In this document: piece by piece, positions 21,641 through 30,037 of the stretch
Layout: the number at the start of each line of letters is the position of its first letter
How positions within the stretch are numbered: position 1 is the first letter of the stretch
NCBI GenBank assembly: GCA_964574815.1
Contig: CAZNPL010000021.1
Coordinates: forward strand, 44,275 to 108,274
Direction of reading: 5' to 3'
DNA length: 64,000 nt
DNA from: CAZNPL01 sp964574815
Lineage (GTDB): Bacteria; Planctomycetota; Phycisphaerae; UBA1845
Translations under genes and position numbers: made by a program
The notes under the pieces: model-generated
The model's input: the letters and a program-made list of their open reading frames with translations, nothing else
Database searches by the model: none
What the model was told of the DNA's origin: nothing

Positions 21641-21678
21641 TCACCGATGGAGGCCTGCTTTTGGGGAGCAGTGCCATG
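21641..21678 (+). promoter_or_regulatory. Conserved 5' leader hairpin, module copy 2
   Basis: This 38-base segment matches 16845-16881 except around the hairpin loop, where CTGCTC-TTTG-GAGCAG becomes CTGCTTT-TGG-GGAGCAG. The changes keep the stem pairing, with G-U pairs. The surrounding leader has diverged much more, so the segment appears to be selectively kept. Confidence 0.5.
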
Positions 21679-21870
21679 CAGTGCCGGTGCGCCAGCAGGT
21701 TCCGATGGCCTTGCGGCTGTCGGTGGCCACGCGGAAGTTTCAGCGTCTCCTTTCAAACGGGTTCGTTCACGAACCGCCGGCGTGGCCTCGCTTCAAGCTC
21801 AGAGAAACTCCGAAAAATTGCCCGAACACCCTCGCTTGCTGCACGTAAAGGGTACGGAAGGAGAGTCATC

Positions 21871-24800
21871 ATGCGCGGGCTTTTCTATTGCACCATCGTG
21901 CACGCGTCACTGTGCTTCCTGCCGGCCATTCCGGCCCTTGCCGCCGCCGATTCCGAACCCAATGACACAATTGAAAACTCAGTTCCCACCGGGCTTCAGC
22001 TGTGGAACACGGTGGTGGTTTCGGGCGGGCGGATCGGTGATGGCCCTCTGGGGGCGGCCGACCGGGACATTTTCTCATTTGAGATAGCACCGGAGGTCGT
22101 GCTGCCCGTTCATCTGACGGCGAGGCTGGTCACGACGGGCGGCGATCTCGACGGGTACGTTCGGGTGTTCAATTCGGCCGGGGTCGATGTGGCCCGGCTG
22201 GACGATTCGGACGGGACCATCCATCCCGTGCTGCGCACCTATCTGCTCGAGCCGGGGGTCTTTTATGTCGGCGTCTCGGACGCGCTGAACCCGGCTTATT
22301 GGCCCATCGACGCACAAAGCGGCCGGGCGGCCAAGACCGGCGAGTACGAGCTCGCGCTCACGCTCTGGCACGCGCCCAGCATGGAGAAATCCCTGGAGCT
22401 CGACGACGATGCTCCAATTATGGTGAACGAGCTGCCATTCGTGGCCGAGCGGCAGTTCATCGGCGACGGCCCGATCCTCGAACCTGATGGTCTCAGCGGG
22501 GATTTTCGACTCGATGAGGATCTCTACCGTTTGCATGTGGACGCCGCATCGATTCTCTCGATCACGGTGACGCCGGAGCCGTCGGAGGCGCTCGATCCGG
22601 ACGTAAGGGTGTTCCTGGGCGGCGACTTTCCGCAGGAGCTCGACGGATTCGAATCGGTGGCGAACACGACGCGGACGCGCCACATTGAGTTGGCGCTGCC
22701 CGCACAGCCTGACCCCGTGGACATCGTCATCCGCGGCACCGTCGACCCGCCGAGCGAGCAGAATCGGCGGTACGGTAGCGTCGGGTTCTACGACGTACGC
22801 ATCGACCTTCAAGCGGCCGAGGATGCGGGCGGACCGCATGAGCCGAATGACTCCGTGCTGCTGGCCACCCCGACCGGGCTCGTTGATTCGAACACGGTGA
22901 CCTTCTCGGGATTCATTGGCGACGGAGAGTACGGTCGGACGCGCGGTGATCTCGACGCGTTTCAAGCATCCCTTCGGCAGCAGTCGGTCCTGAAAGTGGA
23001 CCTCCGTCCGGTTGACGGGAGCGATTTGAACCCCGTGGCGGTTCTGTACGATCGAGAAGGGCTCGAGCTGGCCCGGTGGCACGCGGATGCCGACCGGGAG
23101 ATCCACGCTGAGCATTCGGTTTCGTGTAAAGACCTCGCGTGGTTTTACAAGTGGCACGAATGGCGTAACGGCGCCACGCTCGCAGTCATGGGCGCCGGTG
23201 ACCGCGTGCTGATGGACCCGTTCGTTCCGGCACCACTTCCAACTTTCTCTTGGCCCTATTACTACTACTACGGCATACGGTACCCGCTGTCGCGCTACCT
23301 GCTCGACGGCGGACCCGGTTCGACCGGCGCCTACGAGCTGACACTCGCGCGTGCCCCCTCCCCCTGCGACGACGAGCCCAACGACACAATTCCCGACGCG
23401 ACCGAGACTTCGATCGTAGATTCAGGGGAGTTCTCCTGCTTTGGAGTGCCGGCGGGAAACGGCCCGTGCGATAGCGGCGACATTGAAGAGAGCCGCGACG
23501 TCGACCTTTACCAGGTGCACGTCGTTAAAGCGCCCCGGAGGCTCGACGTGTCGCTCAAGACGTGCAGTGCGCTCGCCGGTACGGTGCGACTGTTCGATGC
23601 CGACGGGAATGAGCTGGACGCTGCCGAGATGTTCTGGTCCGAGAGGAGAACCCCCCCCGAAGAGATAACCTTGTCAGCGATTCTCGAGTCAGTTGGAGAG
23701 TATTTCATTGGCGTTTCGGCGTTTCGGGCCGACTCGTACGACCCGTTTCAAGCATGTTCGGCTCAGAAGGAGTTCACCAACGATGACGGTGATCGCTTTG
23801 CATATGACATCGATATCCGGATGAGCGCTCCCGAGGGAGCGTCTGTTGCAGCGGCGGCCGGTGCTGTAGCGGACGGCGAGGTGATTCAACGGCTCTTCGC
23901 CGCCCGAATGGACCCCTTTCCCGAGACGATCGTCGAGCTTGACCCGGACTCCGGCGATACGCTCAACGAGCTGCCCGCCCCGGAAGTGCCGCTCGGGGGC
24001 GGGGAGGGCATCGCCTTCGACGGGACCGATGTCCGCGTGATGGGCAGCAGCAGCCGCTTTCCTTTCCTCTATCGTCTCGACTCGGATACCGGCGACGTGC
24101 TGGATCGGCGGATCGCCTGGTTCGGCTCGGGATTCTACGGCGGGATGGCCCTGCTCGGCGGGAATCTGTACGTCGTGGACCTGCTCGAAGATGCCATTTG
24201 GGTGGTTACGCGCGACCTTGATCGCGTCGTGCGGAAGCTGGACGTCGGACGGCTCAACGGTGTCTCGATGTTCGGGGCCATCGCGGCCCAGGCCGCTCCG
24301 GCCCGGCTGGTCGTGCCCGACGCCGCGTCGCCATCGAAGCTGCACGTTCTGGATGCGTCCGACGGGCGGCGTCTGACCACTTTGAACCTCGGCGGGGCCT
24401 GTCTGTGCGATGCCGACTTCGACGGCGACGGCGACGTGGACGCCGGCGATCGCGCTTTCCTCGATGACTGTGCCCGACTGATTGGTGTGGCCTTCGGGTG
24501 CGCTGCGGCCGATCTCAACTGCGACGGCGCCGTTGACGCGGCCGACGGTGCGATCTTCACGTGCCAGGCCAATGGTCCGAGCCTGCCGCCCAATGGCGAC
24601 TGTTGCGCCGAGGACCTTCCGCCGTCGAGTATTCGGGCGACCGGGGTTGCCGTCACCGGTGTCGACACGCTGGTGGCGGCCGACTGGGCCGTGCCCTCGG
24701 CGACTCTGTTCGACGGAGGGGGCACACCGCTTCGAACGATTCGGCTTGCGGCGCCCGCCGGCGCCATGGGGGGGACGGCGTTCGCCAAATTTGGGGATTT

Positions 24801-24978
24801 CGACGGTGACGGGAACGTAGACTTGATGGACTGGCGGCATCTGCAGATCTGTTTCACCGCGGCGGCCCGGGAGCCTCCGATCACCGGTTGCGAGGTTTTC
24901 GACTTTGACGGCGACGACCGTCTCGATCTGTTCGATTACGCGGCCTTCTTCGACGCGATGACAGGAGCCCGACCATGA
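21871..24978 (+). CDS. Secreted multidomain PPC/propeller/dockerin-like protein (module gene A2)
   Basis: The 1035-residue protein is a paralogue of A1 with the same order: signal peptide, PPC-like domains, propeller-like segment, and dockerin-like EF-hand loops (DFDGDGDVDAGDRAFL, DLNCDGAVDAADG, DFDGDGNVDLMDW, DFDGDDRLDLFDY). The ATG at 21871 follows GGAAGGAG (21856-21863) and opens directly into the signal peptide. The last third is nearly identical to A1 at the DNA level, while the middle part differs by many substitutions and small indels (for example a Tyr-rich WPYYYYYGI insertion). The stop overlaps the start of B2 by four bases. Function is unknown; export and surface location are inferred. 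Confidence 0.82.
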   Translation: MRGLFYCTIVHASLCFLPAIPALAAADSEPNDTIENSVPTGLQLWNTVVVSGGRIGDGPLGAADRDIFSFEIAPEVVLPVHLTARLVTTGGDLDGYVRVFNSAGVDVARLDDSDGTIHPVLRTYLLEPGVFYVGVSDALNPAYWPIDAQSGRAAKTGEYELALTLWHAPSMEKSLELDDDAPIMVNELPFVAERQFIGDGPILEPDGLSGDFRLDEDLYRLHVDAASILSITVTPEPSEALDPDVRVFLGGDFPQELDGFESVANTTRTRHIELALPAQPDPVDIVIRGTVDPPSEQNRRYGSVGFYDVRIDLQAAEDAGGPHEPNDSVLLATPTGLVDSNTVTFSGFIGDGEYGRTRGDLDAFQASLRQQSVLKVDLRPVDGSDLNPVAVLYDREGLELARWHADADREIHAEHSVSCKDLAWFYKWHEWRNGATLAVMGAGDRVLMDPFVPAPLPTFSWPYYYYYGIRYPLSRYLLDGGPGSTGAYELTLARAPSPCDDEPNDTIPDATETSIVDSGEFSCFGVPAGNGPCDSGDIEESRDVDLYQVHVVKAPRRLDVSLKTCSALAGTVRLFDADGNELDAAEMFWSERRTPPEEITLSAILESVGEYFIGVSAFRADSYDPFQACSAQKEFTNDDGDRFAYDIDIRMSAPEGASVAAAAGAVADGEVIQRLFAARMDPFPETIVELDPDSGDTLNELPAPEVPLGGGEGIAFDGTDVRVMGSSSRFPFLYRLDSDTGDVLDRRIAWFGSGFYGGMALLGGNLYVVDLLEDAIWVVTRDLDRVVRKLDVGRLNGVSMFGAIAAQAAPARLVVPDAASPSKLHVLDASDGRRLTTLNLGGACLCDADFDGDGDVDAGDRAFLDDCARLIGVAFGCAAADLNCDGAVDAADGAIFTCQANGPSLPPNGDCCAEDLPPSSIRATGVAVTGVDTLVAADWAVPSATLFDGGGTPLRTIRLAAPAGAMGGTAFAKFGDFDGDGNVDLMDWRHLQICFTAAAREPPITGCEVFDFDGDDRLDLFDYAAFFDAMTGARP

Positions 24979-26045
24979 TGGACTCGAAACGTCACATTCA
25001 CCCATTGCGTTCCCGCTCAAATCACAGCCGGCGCGGCGTCTCGATCTTGGAGGTGGTCGCCTCGGGCGCCGCGGTGGCGGTGCTTTCGGTGCTGATGCTG
25101 CCCGCGCTGCACGAGGCCCGGCGGGAGTCGAAGGAGCTTCGTTGTCTGGCCAACCTGGGGCGGATCGCGGAGGCGAGCATGGTCTACGCCTCGCAGGATC
25201 CGTCGGACTTCGTCATCCCTCAGCACGAACGCGCCGGCAAGGACGGCGTATCCCGCGGCGAGTACGCATGGGGTGGCAAGAGCGGTATGGGCGAACCCGC
25301 GGCCGGCACCGATCCGACGTCCTCGGTCTGGGGGACGGCCGAGGGGCGCGGACCCGCCACCCGCCCGCTGAACAGAATCATCTACGGGGATGTGTTTCCC
25401 GACCATCGCGACGACCCAGGTGCGTTCGGCGCCAACTGGCGGGACGACAGTCAATTGAATTTGGATGTGTTTCGCTGTCCGGCGGACCACGGCTACACGG
25501 GGTACCACTTTGCGACGTGGCGCGACAGCGGGTTGACCTCCTACGATCATTACGGCAACAGCTACACCGCGATCACGCAATGGATCGGCATTCCGGGTGC
25601 GGGCTGCAATCTGCTGAGCAACAGCTCCTTTCTGAAGCCCTTGTCTCGGGTACCGGTTCCGGCGATGACGCTGCTTTACCTGGAAAACTGTGGCCGTTTC
25701 GGCTACCGAGCCAACTACGGCCTTGACGGCTGTGAGTCGGTCGATGGGGCCCTGGGCGTTGACGTCGACACGGATGTGCGCGGCTGGCACGGGCGGATGT
25801 GGACGTTCCAGGCCGCGTTCGTAGACGGGCACGTGGGCACGGTGCGCATGGAAGGCCACGAGCATCCGCAGCGCGACCTGGGACGCTATCCCAATTGTTA
25901 CGACGATGACGAGACGTGTTACCATATCTGGCACTGCGTGATCATTCGCGGACCGGGTTGGCATCTGGACACGCTGCCGGCGCCACCGGTGCCCACCGAC
26001 ATGCCATGCGGCAGTTCCGGCGGAGTCGTTAATCCCATCAGGTGA
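24975..26045 (+). CDS. Pilin-like protein with prepilin-type N-terminus and C-terminal H-Xn-DG motif (module gene B2)
   Basis: This 356-residue paralogue of B1 keeps the prepilin-type segment RRGVSILEVV and the C-terminal WHGRMWTFQAAFVDGHVG. The first 60 residues are almost identical to B1, and differences concentrate around residues 70-100 and in the cysteine-bearing central loop. Overlap of its ATG with the A2 stop (ATGA) indicates coupled translation. Pilin-like proteins of this kind are numerous in Planctomycetes, and their role is not settled. Confidence 0.85.
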   Translation: MMDSKRHIHPLRSRSNHSRRGVSILEVVASGAAVAVLSVLMLPALHEARRESKELRCLANLGRIAEASMVYASQDPSDFVIPQHERAGKDGVSRGEYAWGGKSGMGEPAAGTDPTSSVWGTAEGRGPATRPLNRIIYGDVFPDHRDDPGAFGANWRDDSQLNLDVFRCPADHGYTGYHFATWRDSGLTSYDHYGNSYTAITQWIGIPGAGCNLLSNSSFLKPLSRVPVPAMTLLYLENCGRFGYRANYGLDGCESVDGALGVDVDTDVRGWHGRMWTFQAAFVDGHVGTVRMEGHEHPQRDLGRYPNCYDDDETCYHIWHCVIIRGPGWHLDTLPAPPVPTDMPCGSSGGVVNPIR

Positions 26046-26084
26046 ACAGGCTCAATCGTGCAACAACACCCGGAGTAATCTGAG

Positions 26085-29000
26085 ATGTCTCTCTTTCACA
26101 GCAGATCCAAGCCTCTCTCCACAATAAATGTACCACGATGTAAATCGCAGGATTTGCCGGGTATTCTCTTCCTGGGCGTGCTTGCTTTTAGTATCGTCAT
26201 GGCAATGGCGGGGGGATCCCGAGGGGGCGAGCCTTCCGCCGTCGTCTACGACTTGGGCGAGGGGACCGGCCCATCGGCGCTTCAGCGTGGCGGTCCCACG
26301 CCTGCCGTCCTGACCAGGGGTTGCACCGGCCCGCGCCTTTACGACAACACCGTGATGTGCACGCCGTTCGTGCATTCGATAGCGGTCGGGGGTACGTTCC
26401 ATCCGCCACCGTCGCTCTGGGTTCGCGACTGGTTCGTCACCAGCGGCGGGCAGGTTTCGGGCTTCGATCTTTATGTGGTCAACGGTGGTCCCGGGGCTGT
26501 GCCCAATCACATTCACTTAATGCGGTTCTTCCGTGGGACGGATGCTAATAACCTGGGCACGGCAATCGAGGAGCCCCCGCTGGCGGGCTTTTCTACGAGG
26601 ATGACGCCAGAGTTACCTCCCGTTCCTGTGCATCGCGATCCGATGACCGGTGAACCCCGCGTGATGCGCGTGAGCGTCGATTACATCGCCCGCACCTACA
26701 CGATCGCGGACGCCGAGACAGGGGACGTGTTAGTCGGGCCGGAAGATATCAGCGATCGGCGGGAGCCATTTCGGTTACCCCCGGGAAAAACCGGATTTGA
26801 GGTGCGGTTCACTGGGGAAGACTCACTGTGTGCGGGCGGCCAACCCGTCTGCGGCGTAGCGCTGGCGAAGGGCGGTTCCGGCAACGAGAACGGCGTTCAC
26901 TTTGTCAATGCAGAGCTATGTCCTGAGGAGCTTTGGCCGCTCGTATGCGACAATGTCTATTGGGCGCCCCTCGATCGCGACACCGGCGCACCTGTTCCTT
27001 GTACCGGGGGAGACGTGTGCAGCCTGGACCGGCCTCACTTCGGCATCGCGCTGACCCTGTACGCGGGGCCGAACGAGGACGCGGACTGCAACAACGATCT
27101 GGGCTCGGCCGACCCGATCGTCATGAACCGTCCGGACACCTCCGATCCTCCGCGCTCCTGTTCGAGCGGCCGCGTGTCCGTCAGCGGCTACCTCGGCGAT
27201 ACCGGCTGCTCGTACACGTTCGAGCCGGACGATTTCTTCGATGCCGACGACGACGGCGACGTCGACCTCCACGATTTCGGCTCGATGCAGGCGTGCTTCG
27301 AACGCGAGGGCCTGTTGCCGTTCCCGTGCCGCGTTCACGATGACAATGCAGACGGCGGTGTGAATCTGGACGATTTCTTCGGATTCCTCATCTGTTCCAC
27401 TTTCGCCCCCGGTGACCCGATGTGCTCCGGGTTTGTGCCCGAGCCGCCGGTTCCGTTGCAGGACATCGACCTCTACAAAATCCCGGACCTCGAGGCCGGG
27501 GATGTCCTCTCGGTTCTGGTGGAGGGCGAAAAAAGCCCATCCGCCGGCCCGACGTGGGATCCGTACGTGAAGATCTTTAGATTGCAGGGCGGTTCGCTCG
27601 TCCAGCTTGCCGCCAGCGACGACTTCGAACGCAGCAGCTTCGACAGCTACACGACGGTCGAAGTTCCTGCCGGGGTGGTTACGCTCTACGTGGGTGTCAG
27701 CGCGGCCGAGCACGCCGATTATCCGACGAACGATCCGCCCACCGTACCGGTGCTTGCGCCTGAGCAAGCAGGCGGCTACACCCTGACGCTGGTGCTGACC
27801 GATCCGGACTGCGTCGCCGACACCAGCAGCGGCGCTCCCTCGGATTGTTACGAGAGCAAGCATGAGCCGGACGACACGATAGCCGACGCCGACGCCCGCG
27901 GCGACATCAGCGAGTTCGTTCTGATCGGGGCGATCGGCGATGGGGCCTTCGCTGGAACGGGGCAGGACGTGGACATCTACCGGCTGAGTCTCGACGGGGA
28001 CCTCGCCACCGCCCGAAGTCTCACCGTCCGTGCCGCCGGCGGGTTCGATACGGCGTTCGACCTGGCCATGGCGTTGTACGACTCGGCGGGCGAATTGGTG
28101 GCAACCGGGGACCAGGCCTCCGTCAGTGCGCTCGCCGGTCTGGACCAGTCCCGGCCTCAGTTGGCGGCGACGGTCTCCGGGACCGATCATGGCGGCGACG
28201 GCGTTTATTACATCGCCGTGTTCGGAACGGACCGGGGTCTGTTCGACGAGGACTGCCGCCCGATGTTTCCAGCCGTGCCGCCGTCGCTGCTGAACTTCCC
28301 GCACGGTGATCAACTTCCGGCCACCAGCGAGTCGGACCTGCGCCCCACAACCGGCGGCCGCGTGAACAAGCCGTCGGAGATGCTGGCGGGCTGCTCCGTC
28401 GATCCGGACGCCGACCCGCCGCCCACACTACAGTGTTACAGGCTGAGCGTCCTGCCCTCGCCCGAGCCACTTGGCTTGATTGGTGATCCGGACGTTGACG
28501 AGACGGCCACTCCCCATGGCAACGACTCGATCATGCACGCGGCCACTTCGGTCACGGCCGGCGACCGCCTTGCGAACCCGCACGTTGCCATCAGAACGCT
28601 GGGCAACGGTCCCTATGGAGGCTGGCAGGGCGACGTGGACTTTTACGCGACACCGGTCAGCCCCGGCGACGTGATCACCGTCAACGTCGCCCCTGCGAAA
28701 CCGGCATCGGAGGCCGATGCCCCAGTGCGCCCGTATCTCGCGCTGCTGGACGGCAACGGCCACCTCCTCGACGCGCCGTCCCTTTCGCTGGAACGAGGAA
28801 CCCTCTTGTGGACTTACCCCTACCGTGAGCTTGAGGACCAACTTGCCGCTGTACTAGGGGCGAGTATCCCCGACCACGTGAACGGCACGGTCTACGCGAT
28901 GGTCGGCATCGACAACGGCAATCTGTCGCCCGCCGAGAACATGCCCTTTAATCCGCTACAGCCCGGGACCACGCTGTCGCGCCGCTTCGAGACCAAGAGC

Positions 29001-29981
29001 ATGCGGGCGCGTCCGTACGTCATGTCGATGGCGGCCATGCCGCCGGTCGAGTCGATCGCCGGCACGCCGCGCATGTTCGTCGTCCCGCAGGCCGGTATTG
29101 ATGAAAAGCACGTGTTCTGCGCGTTGGGCACGGAGCTCGACAGCACACCGATGTGCTATCCCCCGATTCTGGAGATCGATCCGATCACCGGTTTCACCCG
29201 GAAGCTGATTGACGGAGAGCCGTCCTTCCGCCCATGGCGATCCGCCGGAGAGTTCGCTGTCGCGGGGGCCGAAGTCGCGTCGGCCAACCTGCTGATCGCC
29301 TGGGACGGAGAGTTCCTGTGGGTCGCCAAAGAGAAGTGCCAGGAGCCGCTCTTTTGTGAGAATCAGATTCGACACCTGTTCAAGGTTGACCCGGACAAAC
29401 CTCACACGTCAGCCGAGTACATAGAGTCCTTGGGGCAGATCCGCGGCTTTCCGACGGTCGAATCGAAGTACACCGGCATGACCGAGATTGGTGGTTTCCT
29501 TTACGCGTTGGACAATACGACGAACACGTTCCGCTACTGGGATAAGGCTCTGGAGCCGACGGCCACCAACGGCGGCAACATGACGCCGGCGCCGAGCGAC
29601 GAAACGGACGATCCGCGCTGGAACGATTTATACGGCGACATCGGCACCAATGGCCACCGCCTGTACGTGCCGTGCAGTTGGCAGGAATTCGATCCGGACA
29701 CCGGCGAGGTGACCGGCACCGGCGAATACGGCCTGTGCGTCTTCACGCCCGATCCGATCGCCGACACGATCACTTTTGTTGAGAAGCGGCCCGATCCGGT
29801 GACGAATTCGCTGTTGACGCCGGGTCCGAGGCTGGGCGGCGTCGACATCCTCAACGGCGACACGCTGATCGCCACCGACCGCAACGGGCCGATCGTCGAG
29901 CATCAGAACCTGACCACCGGCGAAGTCCGAGCCCTCGTTCTGCCACGCGGATTCGTTGTGGATCGGCTTACGATCCGGTAG
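26085..29981 (+). CDS. Very large secreted protein with PPC-like domains, EF-hand loops and propeller-like C-terminus (module gene C2)
   Basis: The 1298-residue protein has a hydrophobic export segment near residues 25-47 after a longer polar leader. EF-hand-type loops lie at about 386 (DADDDGDVDLHDFG) and 420 (DDNADGGVNLDDFF). PPC-like domains are marked by NEDADCNN near 328 and by KHEPDDTIADAD near 592, with a later stretch around 820-960. The last 270 residues look like propeller blades (LEIDPITGFTRKLIDG, HLFKVDPDKPHTSAEYI, GGFLYALDN). A CGGAG sequence precedes the ATG. The upstream segment is shared with the remnant C1, so C belonged to the duplicated module. No enzyme domain is recognised. 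Confidence 0.8.
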   Translation: MSLFHSRSKPLSTINVPRCKSQDLPGILFLGVLAFSIVMAMAGGSRGGEPSAVVYDLGEGTGPSALQRGGPTPAVLTRGCTGPRLYDNTVMCTPFVHSIAVGGTFHPPPSLWVRDWFVTSGGQVSGFDLYVVNGGPGAVPNHIHLMRFFRGTDANNLGTAIEEPPLAGFSTRMTPELPPVPVHRDPMTGEPRVMRVSVDYIARTYTIADAETGDVLVGPEDISDRREPFRLPPGKTGFEVRFTGEDSLCAGGQPVCGVALAKGGSGNENGVHFVNAELCPEELWPLVCDNVYWAPLDRDTGAPVPCTGGDVCSLDRPHFGIALTLYAGPNEDADCNNDLGSADPIVMNRPDTSDPPRSCSSGRVSVSGYLGDTGCSYTFEPDDFFDADDDGDVDLHDFGSMQACFEREGLLPFPCRVHDDNADGGVNLDDFFGFLICSTFAPGDPMCSGFVPEPPVPLQDIDLYKIPDLEAGDVLSVLVEGEKSPSAGPTWDPYVKIFRLQGGSLVQLAASDDFERSSFDSYTTVEVPAGVVTLYVGVSAAEHADYPTNDPPTVPVLAPEQAGGYTLTLVLTDPDCVADTSSGAPSDCYESKHEPDDTIADADARGDISEFVLIGAIGDGAFAGTGQDVDIYRLSLDGDLATARSLTVRAAGGFDTAFDLAMALYDSAGELVATGDQASVSALAGLDQSRPQLAATVSGTDHGGDGVYYIAVFGTDRGLFDEDCRPMFPAVPPSLLNFPHGDQLPATSESDLRPTTGGRVNKPSEMLAGCSVDPDADPPPTLQCYRLSVLPSPEPLGLIGDPDVDETATPHGNDSIMHAATSVTAGDRLANPHVAIRTLGNGPYGGWQGDVDFYATPVSPGDVITVNVAPAKPASEADAPVRPYLALLDGNGHLLDAPSLSLERGTLLWTYPYRELEDQLAAVLGASIPDHVNGTVYAMVGIDNGNLSPAENMPFNPLQPGTTLSRRFETKSMRARPYVMSMAAMPPVESIAGTPRMFVVPQAGIDEKHVFCALGTELDSTPMCYPPILEIDPITGFTRKLIDGEPSFRPWRSAGEFAVAGAEVASANLLIAWDGEFLWVAKEKCQEPLFCENQIRHLFKVDPDKPHTSAEYIESLGQIRGFPTVESKYTGMTEIGGFLYALDNTTNTFRYWDKALEPTATNGGNMTPAPSDETDDPRWNDLYGDIGTNGHRLYVPCSWQEFDPDTGEVTGTGEYGLCVFTPDPIADTITFVEKRPDPVTNSLLTPGPRLGGVDILNGDTLIATDRNGPIVEHQNLTTGEVRALVLPRGFVVDRLTIR

Positions 29982-30037
29982 GTGTCCCCGCAAGTTGAAG
30001 CGCCGACTGCGACTTGATCTCTTCGCGCCACGGCTTG

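Larger units (their letters stand above)
21258..21848 (+). pseudogene. Internally deleted remnant of module gene C (C1)
   Basis: The region before the ATG (acacccggagYaatctgagATG) is nearly identical to that of the intact C2 gene at 26085. The N-terminus VLAFGVGMGI...EEPPAVAYNSGEG matches VLAFSIVMAM...GEPSAVVYDLGEG of C2. The frame then jumps to LTPSMAPNEDSDCNNEQATADVIQLNQS, which matches LTLYAGPNEDADCNNDLGSADPIVMNRP about 250 residues further into C2. Similarity ends near 21564, and the frame then runs through the promoter and leader of A2. It is therefore best read as a decayed copy; a 196-residue product could still be made. Confidence 0.7.
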
